From JAEZBP01 sp963832725 (GTDB taxonomy: Bacteria > Myxococcota_A > Polyangia > Polyangiales > Sandaracinaceae): a stretch of 64,000 nt of DNA. Of the stretch, positions 1 to 9,532 are shown piece after piece. Position 1 is the stretch's first letter; each line of letters opens with the position of its first letter. The DNA lies in the NCBI GenBank assembly GCA_963832725.1, contig CAWHVG010000006.1, forward strand, positions 310,001 to 374,000, in the 5' to 3' direction. The notes under the pieces are model-generated. The model saw only the letters and a program-made list of their open reading frames with translations, was not told where the DNA came from and ran no database searches. Position numbers and translations under genes: made by a program.

Positions 1-480
1 TCGACCTGGCTCGACGCCATGGAGGGCCCCCTGGAGCTCCCCGCCCTGTCGGCGCTCTGGCTGCGCACGCAGCGCCAGCGCGGCGCCTGGGTCACCCGCG
101 GGATGACCGCGTTCATGCTGCCCGAGATCGAGGTGTGGTGCGCCGGGCTCACCGTTCAAACCGTCCGCGCGCTCCTGCGCGAGGCGGCGGGCCGACTCCT
201 CTCCCACCACGAGCAGCGCATCGCCCGCAACCTCGGGGCCTGCGCGCCGGCCGTGCCCGCCGTGGCTCCTCGGCTCTATCGCAGAGGCGCCTCGCGGCCG
301 GAGGCGCTCCCCATCGAGCGGCTGCCGACGACCCTCGATCTCGGTGACCGCTTCGTCGCCGGAGAGGTCGAGGCGACCGTCGGGCTCGGCCGGATGGGGC
401 CGCGCCCCGGCGAGAGCTACGGTCGTTGGGGGGCCATCGCGCTGCGGACCGAGCCGGCCTGGTGGGCCGACGGGGCGTGA
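1..480 (+). CDS. DUF4261-like protein, 5' truncated by window edge
   Basis: The frame is open from base 1, so the true start lies off the left edge; the first Met at 19 has no visible ribosome binding site. The block 'WVTRGMTAFMLPEIEVWC' resembles the core of DUF4261 proteins (a Gly followed by a hydrophobic residue, then L-P-E-I-E). The C-terminus contains 'ESYGRWGAIAL', and a near-identical 'RSYGRWGAIRV' occurs near the end of the next gene, so the two look like tandem paralogues. The biochemical role of the family is not known to me. Shadow frames in the same stretch have no recognisable domains. Confidence 0.6.
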   Translation, partial: STWLDAMEGPLELPALSALWLRTQRQRGAWVTRGMTAFMLPEIEVWCAGLTVQTVRALLREAAGRLLSHHEQRIARNLGACAPAVPAVAPRLYRRGASRPEALPIERLPTTLDLGDRFVAGEVEATVGLGRMGPRPGESYGRWGAIALRTEPAWWADGA

Positions 481-608
481 GCGCCGAGGGGGCTGGTGCG
501 CCGCCGCCGCACCTGTCAAAATCGGTGGAGGGCTGGTCCGATGTGGCTACTTGCCAGCCTGCTCGTCCGGGCGCTACAGCCCGAGCGAATCGAGGACCTC
601 CCCGCGCC

Positions 609-1761
609 ATGCTCCCCGACCTCATCTCCGCTCCAGCTCCCACGGCCGACTCCGCAGCGCACGACGCCGCCCGCGTGGTGGAGGCGATGCGCACGGCGAT
701 GCAGCACGGCGATGTGGAGGGTACGCAGGCCGTCCGCTGGATGGCGCCCCGGCCGCCGGGTGAGCACGATCTCTTCGGCGACCTGGCGGCGGCGGAGGGG
801 ATCGAGGTGGCCGTCCGGCAGCTCGCCCGCTTCTGGCGCCGCGCCGACGTACGGCTCGAGCGCGTACGCATGATCGACCCGCTCGAAGCCGAGGTCTACG
901 AGCAGATCTCGCTCCCCGGCGAGAAGCTGCCGATCGTCAGCCTGGTCCGCCGCACGACGCCGGAGGCGGGCTGGCGTGTGGTCTGCACCAACGAGGCGCA
1001 CGACGAGCGCTTCACGCTCTGGCTCACCTCGACCCGCGACGAGATTCGACGACGTGAGCTGGTCGCGCGCGTTCGCGGCCCGCTTCGGCGGTGGCGAGCT
1101 GATCATGGACGGTCTCGGCGGCGTGCTCGGCCAGCCCGAACGCGGCTGGCTGACCCACGTGCACGGCCCCGGCACACCGCCCGCCTGGCCGGAGCAGCTC
1201 CCCGGCGAGGGTGGCAAGGTCGTCGAGCTGACCACGGCGCTCTCGTCCGATTGGGCGGACCGACAGGGCCAGCTCCAGTGGGTGCTGCAAGCGGCCGCGG
1301 TGTTCGCGACCCACCTCGGCGCCGGAGCGGCGTACCTGCCGGCCTACGACAAGCTCGTGCTGCCGCCGGCGCTCGAGGCAGCTGCGGCGGGTTCCCTCCG
1401 CCCCGACCAAGCGCTCCGCTTCTGGGCCCGCACACAGACGGTCGACGGTCACGTGGTGACGAGCGGCCTGCGCCAGCTGGGCCTCCCCGAGATCGAGGCC
1501 GAGGCGGATCTGGCCGGCGACGACACGCTCGCGCTCGTGCGCTGGCTCGGCGCCAAGCTGATCGCGTCGGGCGAGGACAGCCCCGCGGAGGGGACGGATC
1601 TCGTCGCCGACGAGCGGACCTTCACCATCGTCCCGGGCCGCCGGGGGCCACGCCGCGGCCGGAGCTACGGCCGCTGGGGCGCCATCCGGGTCACCGCGTC
1701 GGAGGATCGCTTCAAGCGCGGCAGCCGCACGCGGATGCGCGTCCCCAATCTCTCGCGCTGA
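609..1761 (+). CDS. NTF2-like/DUF4261 fusion protein, frame broken near 1045
   Basis: ATG 609 opens a frame encoding about 145 residues that look like an NTF2/SnoaL-type fold (helix-rich start, then strands ending 'WRVVCTNEAHDERFTLWLTS'). At 1043-1047 the sequence reads GATTC. Removing one T gives GATC and joins the frame directly to the downstream one, yielding 'DEIDDVSWSRAF' and a DUF4261-type region with 'VVTSGLRQLGLPEIEAEA' and the ending 'SYGRWGAIRV' shared with the gene before it. I read this as one gene of about 383 residues with a one-base insertion, either a consensus error or a recent mutation. No signal peptide or membrane segment is visible. Function is unknown. Confidence 0.6.
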
Positions 1762-1773
1762 GCCGCGCTCGAG

Positions 1774-1827
1774 CGTCCCTTTCCCTCGCTGGAGGGTCCC
1801 TTTCCCTCGCTGGAGGGTCCCTCGCAC
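1774..1827 (+). repeat. 21-bp tandem repeat upstream of the S1 gene
   Basis: Just after the stop of the preceding gene the motif GTCCCTTTCCCTCGCTGGAG occurs about 2.5 times with a 21-bp period. It lies 50-100 bp before the S1-domain gene, so it sits in that gene's probable promoter or leader. No coding role is apparent. Confidence 0.7.
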
Positions 1828-1874
1828 ACGTCCGACTCGTCGCGGACCGGCGGGAGTGGTACATCCCGCCCGCC

Positions 1875-3327
1875 ATGGCCAACGGTGATTCGGAGAGCTT
1901 CGCTGAGCTATTCGCCCGCGAAGAGAACATGGGCGCCCCCGCGCGCCGTCTCTCGGTGGGCGACGAGGTGGAAGGTGTGGTCGCGCACCTCGGCGCGGAC
2001 GCGATCCTCGTCGATCTCGACGCCAAACAGCAGGGCTGGTTCGCCCGGCCGGATCTGACCGGTCCGGAGGGCGAGCTGGTGGTGCAGCTCGGCGACAAAG
2101 TGCGCGGGCACGTGCTCGGGATCGATCGCGACGGCTCGGAGATCCAGCTCGGCACCACGCTGGGCAAGGAGGCCGGTCGCGCGCAGCTCGAGCTCGCCAG
2201 GGAGCAGGGCATCCCGGTCGAAGGCCGCGTGTCCGGCATCAACAAGGGCGGCGCCGAGGTCGAGGTCGGAGGCATGCGCGGCTTCTGCCCCATGTCGCAG
2301 CTCGACATCCGCTTCGTGGAGGATCCGAGCGCGTTCATCGGCCAGACCCTGCGCTTCGAGGTGGTCGAGCTGAAGGATCGCGACGTGGTCCTCTCCCGCC
2401 GCCGCTTGCTGGAGCGCGAGGCGACGCAGGCCCGCTCCCAGCTCGAGTCGACGCTCTCGGAGGGGGTCGTGGTGTCGGGCCGGGTCACCCAAATTCGCGA
2501 CTTCGGCGCGTTCGTCGACATCGGCGGGATGGAAGGGCTCGTGCCCATGCGCGAGCTCAGCCACGACCGCGTCCAGAAGCCCGAGGACGTCCTGGCCGTC
2601 GGCGACGTGGTCGACGTGAAGGTGCTGCGGCTCGAGCGCGAGCCGGACCGAAAGGGCGGTGAGCGGCTCGAAGATCACCCTCTCGCTCAAGGCGCTGGCC
2701 TCGGATCCCTGGGACGGCGTGCGGACCATCGCTCCGGTCGGCCGAGTGGTGGCCGGTCAGGTCACGCGGCTGGCGGAGTTCGGGGCGTTCGTGCGCCTGG
2801 CGGCCGGCGTGGAGGGGCTCCTTCACATCTCGGAGCTCGGCGCCCGCGTCAGCCACGCGGAGGAAGCGCTCGAGATCGGCCAGCAGGTCTTGGTGGTGGT
2901 CAAGGACGTCGACCAGAAGCGCCGCCGCGTCTCGCTCGCCCTCTCCGAGCAAGGCGCGCGCGAAGGTGAAGAGGCGCGCAACATCCGGCCGGTGATGAAC
3001 GCGATCGTGACGGCCACGGTCGAGAAGCACGAGCGCTTCGGCGTGTTCGTGCAGGTCGCAGGAACCCAGGGCCGCGCCGGCCGCGGGCTGGTACCCACCG
3101 CCGAGCTCGGCCTCCCGCGCGGCACCGACGTCCGGAAGGAGCTCCCGCTCGGCGCCGAGGTCCGCGCCAAGGTCGTCGACGCCAACGAGGGTCGCCTGCG
3201 CCTGAGCATCCGGGGCGCCCGCGAGGACGCGGAGCGGGCCGACTACGACAGCTACCGGCAGAACCAGGCGCCCAAGGGCGGCATGGGGACGTTCGGAGAC
3301 CTGCTCCGCGAGAAGCTCGGGAAGTGA
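1875..3327 (+). CDS. Five-S1-domain RNA-binding protein (RpsA-like), frame broken near 2655
   Basis: The protein starts at ATG 1875 ('MANGDSESFAELF') and carries five S1 OB-fold repeats, at roughly residues 28-95, 108-180, 195-260, 290-360 and 378-450. Repeats three and four contain the diagnostic 'DFGAFVDIGGMEGLVP' and 'EFGAFVRLAAGVEGLLHIS'. Such proteins bind mRNA or structured RNA in the cytoplasm; the shuffled S1 units resemble ribosomal protein S1 and the S1 proteins common in Myxococcota. Around 2650-2660 (a GGG run) the frame shifts by one base, and the following frame begins 'SGSKITLSLKALASDPWD', the normal end of an S1 repeat, so one base is probably surplus. The stop overlaps the next gene by 4 bp (GTGA), suggesting translational coupling. 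Confidence 0.8.
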
Positions 3328-4193
3328 GCGAGCGGGGGGAGCGCCGCTTCGAACGGTCCATCCAGCGGATCGGGCACGACACCGCGATCTTCCGCGATCT
3401 CTACGCGTTCCTGCTCACCGCCCGGTGGGCGACCGTGGTGGGGCTCTCGGCGCTGCTCTACCTCGGCCTGAACGCGCTCTTCGCGCTCGCCTACTGGCTC
3501 GCGCCCGGCTCGGTCGAGGGCTCGGACGGAAGCTACCTCTCGTCCTTCTTCTTCAGCGTGCAGACCTTCGCGTCGATCGGCTACGGCGCGATGTACTCGA
3601 AGAGCGTGTGGTCCAACTCGGTGGTCGTGGTGGAGGCCTTCGCCTCGGTCTTCTGCATCGCCACGCTGACCGGGATCGTGTTCGCGAAGTTCTCGCGGCC
3701 CAAGGCGCGGGTTCTGTTCAGCGATGCGCTGATCATCGAAACGCGAGACGGCGTGCCGACGCTCTCGTTCCGCGTGGCCAACGAGCGCGGCAACGACGTG
3801 GTGGAGGCCTCCATCCGCGTGAGCGTTCTGAAGAACGTGCTCACCTCCGAGGGTCACTTCATGCGGCGCTTCTACGATCTGCCGCTCGAGCGCGACCGCA
3901 CTCCGATCTTCATGCTGAGTTGGCAGATCTTCCACCCGATCGACGAGCGGAGCCCCATCCACGGCATGACGCCGGAGCAGATGGTGGACGGAGACGTACG
4001 CTTCCTCGTCTCGCTCACCGGCCTCGACGGCACCTTCTCGCAGACCATCCACGCGAGACGCTTGTACTGGGCCGACGAGGTCCGCGCGGGTCACCGCTTC
4101 GTCGACGTGATCGAGGTGCTCGAAGGCGGCATCTCGCGGATGGACTTCCGCAAGTTCCACGACATCGCGCCCGAGCCGAAGCAGGAGAGCTGA
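3324..4193 (+). CDS. Inward-rectifier potassium channel (KirBac-type)
   Basis: The 289-residue product has two membrane segments (about residues 38-60 and 105-125) flanking a pore loop with the filter 'TFASIGYGAMYS', close to the T-V/I-G-Y-G consensus. A C-terminal immunoglobulin-like domain contains the Kir cytoplasmic signature 'LSFRVANERGNDVVEA' and later 'MLSWQIFHPIDERSP'. KirBac channels are tetramers that pass K+ across the inner membrane and are gated by ligands or lipids at the cytoplasmic domain. The GTG start overlaps the TGA of the S1 gene, giving very strong start evidence and implying co-translation. The filter has Ser-Ile where many channels have Thr-Val/Ile, a mild variation. 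Confidence 0.88.
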   Translation: MSERGERRFERSIQRIGHDTAIFRDLYAFLLTARWATVVGLSALLYLGLNALFALAYWLAPGSVEGSDGSYLSSFFFSVQTFASIGYGAMYSKSVWSNSVVVVEAFASVFCIATLTGIVFAKFSRPKARVLFSDALIIETRDGVPTLSFRVANERGNDVVEASIRVSVLKNVLTSEGHFMRRFYDLPLERDRTPIFMLSWQIFHPIDERSPIHGMTPEQMVDGDVRFLVSLTGLDGTFSQTIHARRLYWADEVRAGHRFVDVIEVLEGGISRMDFRKFHDIAPEPKQES

Positions 4194-4387
4194 GGGCGAA
4201 GACGCGGGCGCGTTCGGGATCGCGACGCCATCCAGGGACGATCCATCGACTGTCTCTTGCGAGCGAAGCGCGAGTGATCGACACGCGCTTCTCTTGACAG
4301 CGCCCAGCACGACCACCGAGCCTCGGGCGCTCCGGCGGGACGTGATCGCGGATGGACCCGAGTCGGCGTCCCCGTCGTGGTGAGGCA

Positions 4388-5167
4388 GTGGTGAGACGAC
4401 TCCTACCTTGGGCGCCCGCGGCGCTGATCGCCGGCGTGTTGCTCCTGCCTGCGCTCGGGCAGGCGCAGGACTGCTCCGGTGGTCGCGTGGTCGGGCCGGA
4501 GACGGCAGGGCGCTGCTGCTGGCCCGGCCAGAGCTGGTCCGAGGAGGACGCCCGCTGCACCGGCGCGCCCCGTTGCCCGGCCGGGCTCGCGGGGTCGGGC
4601 GACACCTGCGTGCCCAGCGCGGCTCCCTCGCCCGAGTCGGGATCGCTCTTCGAGCCCGTGTCCCCCGAGCTCTCACCGCCGCCGCCCGCGGCTGCCCCAG
4701 CGCAACAGGCGCTCACCTGGCCGCTCGTCTCCTCCGATCTCGGCCACGGCGTGGTCAACCCGCGGGAGGTGCGCCGCAACGCTGGCCACGGGCTGATCGT
4801 CACCGGGATCACCTTGCTCGCCGCGGGCTATGTCGTCGCCGGCATCGCCGGCGGGCTCGACCAGGCGTTCGACAGCTGCGGCTACGGCGGCTGCGACTCG
4901 TGGCCCCTGGCGTTCGTACCGATCGTCGGCGGCGTGCTGGCAGGCATAGTGCATTTCAACGGGTATCGAGACTCGACGCTCTTCGGCCTCGGCGTCGGAA
5001 TTCCCGCCGCCGTCGTACAATCGGTCGGCCTCATCCTGCTCATCGCCGGGCTCGTCTCGCACGACGAAGAGCTCGTCCCCGCGATGTACGCGGGCCAGGC
5101 GCGAATTCAAATCCTGCCCTACGCCGGCTCGACGGGGGCCGGCCTCTCGATGACGGTGGAGCTCTGA
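4388..5167 (+). CDS. Secreted Cys-rich then multi-TM envelope protein
   Basis: GTG 4388 gives a signal peptide ('RLLPWAPAALIAGVLLLPAL' then AQA) followed by a Cys-rich module of about 50 residues ('GRCCWPGQSW', 'CPAGLAG...C'), a Pro/Ala linker, and a C-terminal half with three hydrophobic segments (about residues 135-160, 175-195 and 210-230). An upstream start at 4352 exists, but it would place charged residues before the signal peptide. The Cys module resembles one I associate with Polyangiales proteins of unknown role. It is followed after one base by a small lipoprotein gene, so the two are probably co-transcribed. Confidence 0.6.
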   Translation: MVRRLLPWAPAALIAGVLLLPALGQAQDCSGGRVVGPETAGRCCWPGQSWSEEDARCTGAPRCPAGLAGSGDTCVPSAAPSPESGSLFEPVSPELSPPPPAAAPAQQALTWPLVSSDLGHGVVNPREVRRNAGHGLIVTGITLLAAGYVVAGIAGGLDQAFDSCGYGGCDSWPLAFVPIVGGVLAGIVHFNGYRDSTLFGLGVGIPAAVVQSVGLILLIAGLVSHDEELVPAMYAGQARIQILPYAGSTGAGLSMTVEL

Positions 5168-5168
5168 C

Positions 5169-5558
5169 ATGCGCACGATGACGATCGCATTGCTGGCCAC
5201 GCTGGCGCTCGGCTGCAGCAACGTCATGCGCATGCCGCCGATCCTCGTGGGCCGCGCACCCGACGCGCCCTCGATGGCCGCGCTGCAGCGCGTCATCGGC
5301 GCGGTGCGCGCCCAGGGCTACGAGCCGAACCCCGTTCAGCCCGAGATGGGCCGCTTCGCCATCATGGCGCGGTACACGGACGGGCTCGGCCGCTACACCA
5401 TCACGGTCGAGTGCTTCGGAGACGGGCACGTCCTGCTCTCGCCGAGGGGCCCGCGGGTACGCCGGCACGCCGACTACTACGATCTGCCGCGGCCGCTCCG
5501 CGACGAGATCCTGGACATCGCCCGGGGCCTGGAAGCGCCCGTGCAACGGCCCGGCTGA
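5169..5558 (+). CDS. Small lipoprotein
   Basis: This 129-residue protein starts at ATG 5169, one base after the preceding stop. Its N-terminus 'MRTMTIALLATLALGCSN' is a lipoprotein signal peptide with lipobox L-A-L-G-C, Cys at residue 16. The remainder is a mixed alpha/beta stretch with no family I recognise; it has repeated aromatic/Gly positions ('RYTDGLGRYTITVECFGDG'). It is expected in the periplasm, anchored to a membrane, and co-expressed with the Cys-rich protein before it. Confidence 0.6.
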   Translation: MRTMTIALLATLALGCSNVMRMPPILVGRAPDAPSMAALQRVIGAVRAQGYEPNPVQPEMGRFAIMARYTDGLGRYTITVECFGDGHVLLSPRGPRVRRHADYYDLPRPLRDEILDIARGLEAPVQRPG

Positions 5559-5830
5559 CGCGCGTCAGAGCCGTCCCGGCCCACGCACCGTTTCGGCCTC
5601 GGTACCGAGCGCCGAGGTCCCCACACCGGCGTCGCCGCGAGCTCCGGAACGGACTTCGGGCCTTCGGTACCCGGCTTTGCCGCAGTGCGTCAGCAATGAC
5701 GCGCCACGCGTGCGATTGCGCGCACCCGCGCTTGCGGCGGATGTGCTAGGGGTCCTATGACGTCAGCGGGCGAATGACGCGACGGGGTTCGCGAGGCTCG
5801 CCCCGTATCGCACGCTTATTCGAGGCCAAC
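5559..5830. other. Intergenic region with hairpin-prone sequence
   Basis: No gene is supported here. Positions 5644-5659 hold CCGGAACGGACTTCGG, which recurs at 42647-42662, also downstream of a plus-strand gene. The last 60 bp before the E1 alpha gene are slightly less GC-rich and probably hold its promoter; I could not fix -35/-10 boxes. Confidence 0.4.
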
Positions 5831-6880
5831 ATGACCGACATGAGCACGGACGTGTCCCCCTCTCGCCCGCCTTCGCGCCCCTCCAAGGACGAGCCGCGCA
5901 TGACCCGCGAGCAGCTCATCCACATCCACGACCTGATGCTGGAAGGACGCGTGCTCGAAGAGCGCCTGATCCGCATGCAGCGTCAGGGCGACGGGTATTT
6001 CTGGATCGGCGGCCCCGGCGAGGAGGCCTTCAACACCTGCCTCGGCCTCTTGGTGAACAAGGGCCAGGGGCTCGAGCACGACTTCCTGCACCTGCACTAC
6101 CGCTCCAGCGCGACGTTGCTGGCGATGGGCGCGCCCTCGATCGACGCGCTGCGGCAGATGCACAACACCGCGACCGATCCCTACTCGGAGGGACGCAACT
6201 TCGTCGGTCATTTCAGCAAGCGCGCGTGGAACGTGCTGCCGGTCAGCTCGCCCATCGAGGTGCAGTACAGCGTCTCCATCGGCACCGGCCTCGCGCAGCG
6301 GCGGCACGGCGGTCACGGCGTCACCATCGTGCAGGGCGGCGACGCGGGCACGGCCGAGGGCGACTTCGCGTCGTGCCTGATCTGGGCCAGCCGGCCGGGT
6401 CGCGAGCTGCCGATGTTGATCATCGTGACCAACAACCACTGGGGCATCTCCACGGCGGCCGAGACCCAGCACGGCGAGCAGCACATCGCCGATCGCGGCA
6501 AGCCCTACGGCATGCGCACGGCCGTCTGCGACGGCAACGATCCCGAAGAGGCCTACTTCGCGATCCAGGACGCGCTGGACTACGTGCGGCGCGAGCGCAA
6601 ACCCGTCCTCCTCGAGGTGCAGGTCTCGCGGCTCTACGGGCACAGCTCGTCGTCGGGCTCGAACTACGTGAAGGAAGAGGTCGACTGCGTGGTCGAGCTC
6701 GAGAAGAGGCTCGACCGCCGCGGCTGGCGCTCGCTGGAGGAGAGCCGGCGGCTGCGCGAAGAGCTCGAGGGCAAGATGCAGGCCTGGTACAAGCAGGTCC
6801 TCTCCGAGCCGCACCCGGACCCGCAGGACATCTGGAAGTACGTGTTCGCCGAGAAGAACTACGTCGGCGGGGAGAGCTGA
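5831..6880 (+). CDS. 2-oxoacid dehydrogenase E1 component, alpha subunit
   Basis: This is the thiamine-diphosphate-dependent decarboxylase subunit of a pyruvate or branched-chain 2-oxoacid dehydrogenase. The ThDP/Mg2+ motif is present as 'GGDAGTAEGDFASC' followed by 'TNNHWGIST', and the phosphorylation-loop region reads 'RLYGHSSSSGSNYV'. The usual family length is 330-420 residues and this is 349. ATG 5831 is preferred; an in-frame upstream ATG at 5774 would add 19 basic, unconserved residues. The sequence is closer to the branched-chain (BkdA1-like) type by the 'GPGEEAFNTCLG' substrate region, but I cannot assign the substrate. The beta subunit gene follows after 3 bp. No E2 or E3 gene is nearby. 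Confidence 0.85.
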   Translation: MTDMSTDVSPSRPPSRPSKDEPRMTREQLIHIHDLMLEGRVLEERLIRMQRQGDGYFWIGGPGEEAFNTCLGLLVNKGQGLEHDFLHLHYRSSATLLAMGAPSIDALRQMHNTATDPYSEGRNFVGHFSKRAWNVLPVSSPIEVQYSVSIGTGLAQRRHGGHGVTIVQGGDAGTAEGDFASCLIWASRPGRELPMLIIVTNNHWGISTAAETQHGEQHIADRGKPYGMRTAVCDGNDPEEAYFAIQDALDYVRRERKPVLLEVQVSRLYGHSSSSGSNYVKEEVDCVVELEKRLDRRGWRSLEESRRLREELEGKMQAWYKQVLSEPHPDPQDIWKYVFAEKNYVGGES

Positions 6881-6883
6881 GCG

Positions 6884-8080
6884 ATGGCGACCGTCACCCA
6901 GGCCGTTCGCATGGCGCTCCACATGGGCGAAGCTCAGCTCGGCGTCACCGACATCTTCGGCGAGGACGTGGGCCCGCCGCTGGGCGGCGTATTCACCGCG
7001 ACGCAGGGGCTGAAGACGGCGTGGAACACGCCACTCGACGAGCGCGGGATCGTGGGCGCGGCGATGGGGCTGGCGCTGGCCGGGCAGAAGCCCGTCGCCG
7101 AGATCCAGTTCTGCGACTACGCGTTCAACACGATCGACCTCTTGAAGCTGGCGGGCAACACCTACTGGGCGTGCGCGGGCGACTGGAACGTCCCCATGAC
7201 GCTCATGACGCCGGTGGGCGCGGGCATCCACGGCAGCATCTACCACTCGCACAGCTTCGACGCGCAGGCGACGCGTATCCCGGGCTGGAAGATCGTGATG
7301 CCGTCCAACCCGCGCGACGCGTACGGGTTGCTCCTGAGCGCGATCGCCGAGCCGAACCCGGTGATGGTGCTGCTGCCCAAGGCGTTGATGCGCGCGCGGG
7401 CGGAGAGCCCGGACGAGGTCATCCCCGGCGAGCCGGACGCTCGCGAGCTCCGCCAGCGCATCGATGCGCCCGTGGGCGACCGCAGCGACTGGGAGCCGGA
7501 CTGGCCCGACACGCCGCTCGAGCTGATCCCCTTCGCGCAGGCCAAGATCCTGCGGGAGGGCAGCGACGTCACCGTGGTCGCCTACGGGCGGCTGGCGCGG
7601 GTGGCCATGAAGGCTTCCGACCAGCTCCGCGAGTCGGAGGGCATCGGCGCCGAGGTCATCGATCTGCGCTCGCTCCACCCCTACGACTGGCCGGCGATCG
7701 AGGCCAGCGTGCGCAAAACGGGCCGCGCGCTCTTCCTCAACGAGGACACCGAGATCACCAACTTCGGCGAGCACCTGGTGCGCCGCTGCTGCGACGAGAT
7801 CTTCGGTGAGCTGCGGGTCGCGCCACGCTTGCACGCGGGCGCACACGTGCCGGGCGTCGGCCTGGCGGACGCGCTGGAGAACGCCTCGGTACCGACGCAG
7901 GACTCGGTGCTGGACGCCATCCGCGAGGTCGCCAAGGCGCCCGAGGTCGGCCGCTCCATGCGCGACGTACCGGTCATCCGCCGCAAGAAGCCCGCGTTCG
8001 ACTTCACGCTCGACGCCCGCGAGATGAGCGGCAACATCGTCACGCCGGACATCTTCGGCCGCTCGCTCCGCTACCGCTGA
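6884..8080 (+). CDS. 2-oxoacid dehydrogenase E1 component, beta subunit
   Basis: It pairs with the alpha subunit to form the alpha2beta2 E1. The N-terminal pyrimidine-binding domain shows 'FGEDVGPPLGGVFTATQGL' and 'DERGIVGAAMGLALAG', and the central part has 'YHSHSFDAQATRIPGWKIV', both typical of E1 beta. A transketolase C-terminal domain covers roughly residues 200-330 ('DVTVVAYGRLARVAMKAS ... VIDLRSLHPYDW'). At 398 residues it is longer than the usual 325-350: an insert near residues 170-205 and a C-terminal tail with 'VPVIRRKKPAFDFTLD' account for this. The tail could be an adaptor to an E2 encoded elsewhere; that is inference. Confidence 0.88.
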   Translation: MATVTQAVRMALHMGEAQLGVTDIFGEDVGPPLGGVFTATQGLKTAWNTPLDERGIVGAAMGLALAGQKPVAEIQFCDYAFNTIDLLKLAGNTYWACAGDWNVPMTLMTPVGAGIHGSIYHSHSFDAQATRIPGWKIVMPSNPRDAYGLLLSAIAEPNPVMVLLPKALMRARAESPDEVIPGEPDARELRQRIDAPVGDRSDWEPDWPDTPLELIPFAQAKILREGSDVTVVAYGRLARVAMKASDQLRESEGIGAEVIDLRSLHPYDWPAIEASVRKTGRALFLNEDTEITNFGEHLVRRCCDEIFGELRVAPRLHAGAHVPGVGLADALENASVPTQDSVLDAIREVAKAPEVGRSMRDVPVIRRKKPAFDFTLDAREMSGNIVTPDIFGRSLRYR

Positions 8081-8251
8081 TCCAGCGCGAATCCGAAGCC
8101 GACGTGAATCGCCTCGAGCTGAGGACGTGCATAGGTGCGTGCGGCCCGCGCACCGTGCAGTTCTTCGTCGTCGATCGGATCGAGCGAGCACGCGCGGTCG
8201 AGCTCGAGGTGGGCGCAGAACCGGTCATCGCCGGCCAACTCCGACGACGTC

Positions 8252-9532
8252 TCACCGCGCGCTGCTCGTCCACGCGGCCCACTGCGCACACACGTCCTGG
8301 CCCGAGGTGGCCTGCTCGAGCCTCGCGCGCAGCGCCTGGCCGGCGCTCGTGATCGTGGGTAGGGGCGGGCCGCGCCGGTAGAACACGTGGGCCCGGCCGA
8401 TGTCGAGTGGGCTACGGCTCGGGGTGTCGGCGCAGGTCAGATCGAACCCGACTCGACCATGCGGGCCGGCGACGGTCACCGCCAAGCCCTCACCAGCGGT
8501 GCAATCGAGGGCGGCGATCGTCCAGGAGTCGCCGAGCCTCTCGCCGACGAACAGGGGCCCGATGCGTTGGATCGGGGGCGGTGCGGTGCGGGGCGCAGTC
8601 TCGTGGCGCCGGCCTCGCTCGGCGCGCCTCGCCTGATGGCTCACGGCGGCGGCCGCACAGACCGCGAGCACCGCGGCCACCGCGAGGAATCGACCGCGGG
8701 AGCGGGGCGTACCGGCCCCCTCGGCGAGCGCCTCGACCTCTTCGACCTTGCCGTCGAGCCAGCCGAAGGCGACGAGGAGCACCATCGACTCGAGGTAGAA
8801 GATGCCCGTCATCAGCAGGATGCCCGTGTGCATGCCGAGCAGGCCGGTCGCGACCAGTCGGCGCACGCGGCGGCCCGCGAGCAGGAGGGGACCGGCGAGC
8901 TCGAAGGTGAGGGTCGCCACCGCGAAGCAGGTGAGCAGGGCGGGAGTGCTTGCTACGAATGTACGAAGCGCGCCGAGGAGACCGCCGCCGACGAGACCCG
9001 TTTGGCCCACGACGGTGGCCTGTACCTCGGCGCCGGACGCCCAGCCAATCCCTCCGTAGACGAGCTTGCTGATGCCCGCGTTCGCGTAGGCCGCGCCGAG
9101 CAGCGCCAGGGCGCCCGTGTGCGCCCAGGACTCCTCCTCACCGCGACACCCACGCACGCGAGCGACCACGAGCCCTGCGAGCCAGCCGAGCAGGCACAGG
9201 CCGCTGAAGAAGAAGTCGCGCCTGGGCGAACCGAACAGGTGCGCCTCGACGGTCGAGAGCACGCCGAGGGCGACGAGGGCGAGCGCTCCGGCACCCACCT
9301 GCCCCGGCCGGCGGGCGAACAGGAGGGTGGCGCCCAGCCCGACGGCGCCAATCGTGACCCGCGCGGGGAGCGTGGAGAGGAACACGTCGACGGCGTCCAG
9401 CTTCACGGCTTCGGCGAAGGCGTCGCTGCGCAGAGTGCCGAGCAACGCCCCGAGCCCGACGAGGTCGCTCGCCACCACGACCGCCAGGACGATGCGGAGC
9501 CGCGGCGCACCGCGCGCGGGCAGCCACCTCAC
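8252..9532 (-). CDS. HTTM-like polytopic membrane protein
   Basis: GTG 9532 overlaps the stop of the upstream gene (GTGA), which fixes the start and implies coupling. The 426-residue product has about eight hydrophobic segments in its first 290 residues, with an HTTM-type pattern (motif 'LTFELAGPLLLAGRRVRRLV', then 'GMHTGILLMTGIFYLES'). HTTM proteins are the bacterial relatives of vitamin K-dependent gamma-carboxylase. The last 110 residues are soluble and hold Cys residues ('IAALDCTAGEG', 'GFDLTCADTPS'). I do not see the catalytic Lys context clearly, so enzymatic activity is unproven. The 3' end faces the E1 beta gene across 171 bp with no feature I recognise. Confidence 0.6.
   Translation of the reverse strand: MRWLPARGAPRLRIVLAVVVASDLVGLGALLGTLRSDAFAEAVKLDAVDVFLSTLPARVTIGAVGLGATLLFARRPGQVGAGALALVALGVLSTVEAHLFGSPRRDFFFSGLCLLGWLAGLVVARVRGCRGEEESWAHTGALALLGAAYANAGISKLVYGGIGWASGAEVQATVVGQTGLVGGGLLGALRTFVASTPALLTCFAVATLTFELAGPLLLAGRRVRRLVATGLLGMHTGILLMTGIFYLESMVLLVAFGWLDGKVEEVEALAEGAGTPRSRGRFLAVAAVLAVCAAAAVSHQARRAERGRRHETAPRTAPPPIQRIGPLFVGERLGDSWTIAALDCTAGEGLAVTVAGPHGRVGFDLTCADTPSRSPLDIGRAHVFYRRGPPLPTITSAGQALRARLEQATSGQDVCAQWAAWTSSAR

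Noticed and set aside
426..2969. One very long plus-strand frame joining the DUF4261 region and the S1 gene
   Set aside because: It merges parts of two genes through an Arg/Pro-rich stretch; the domain content shows two separate genes with frame breaks.
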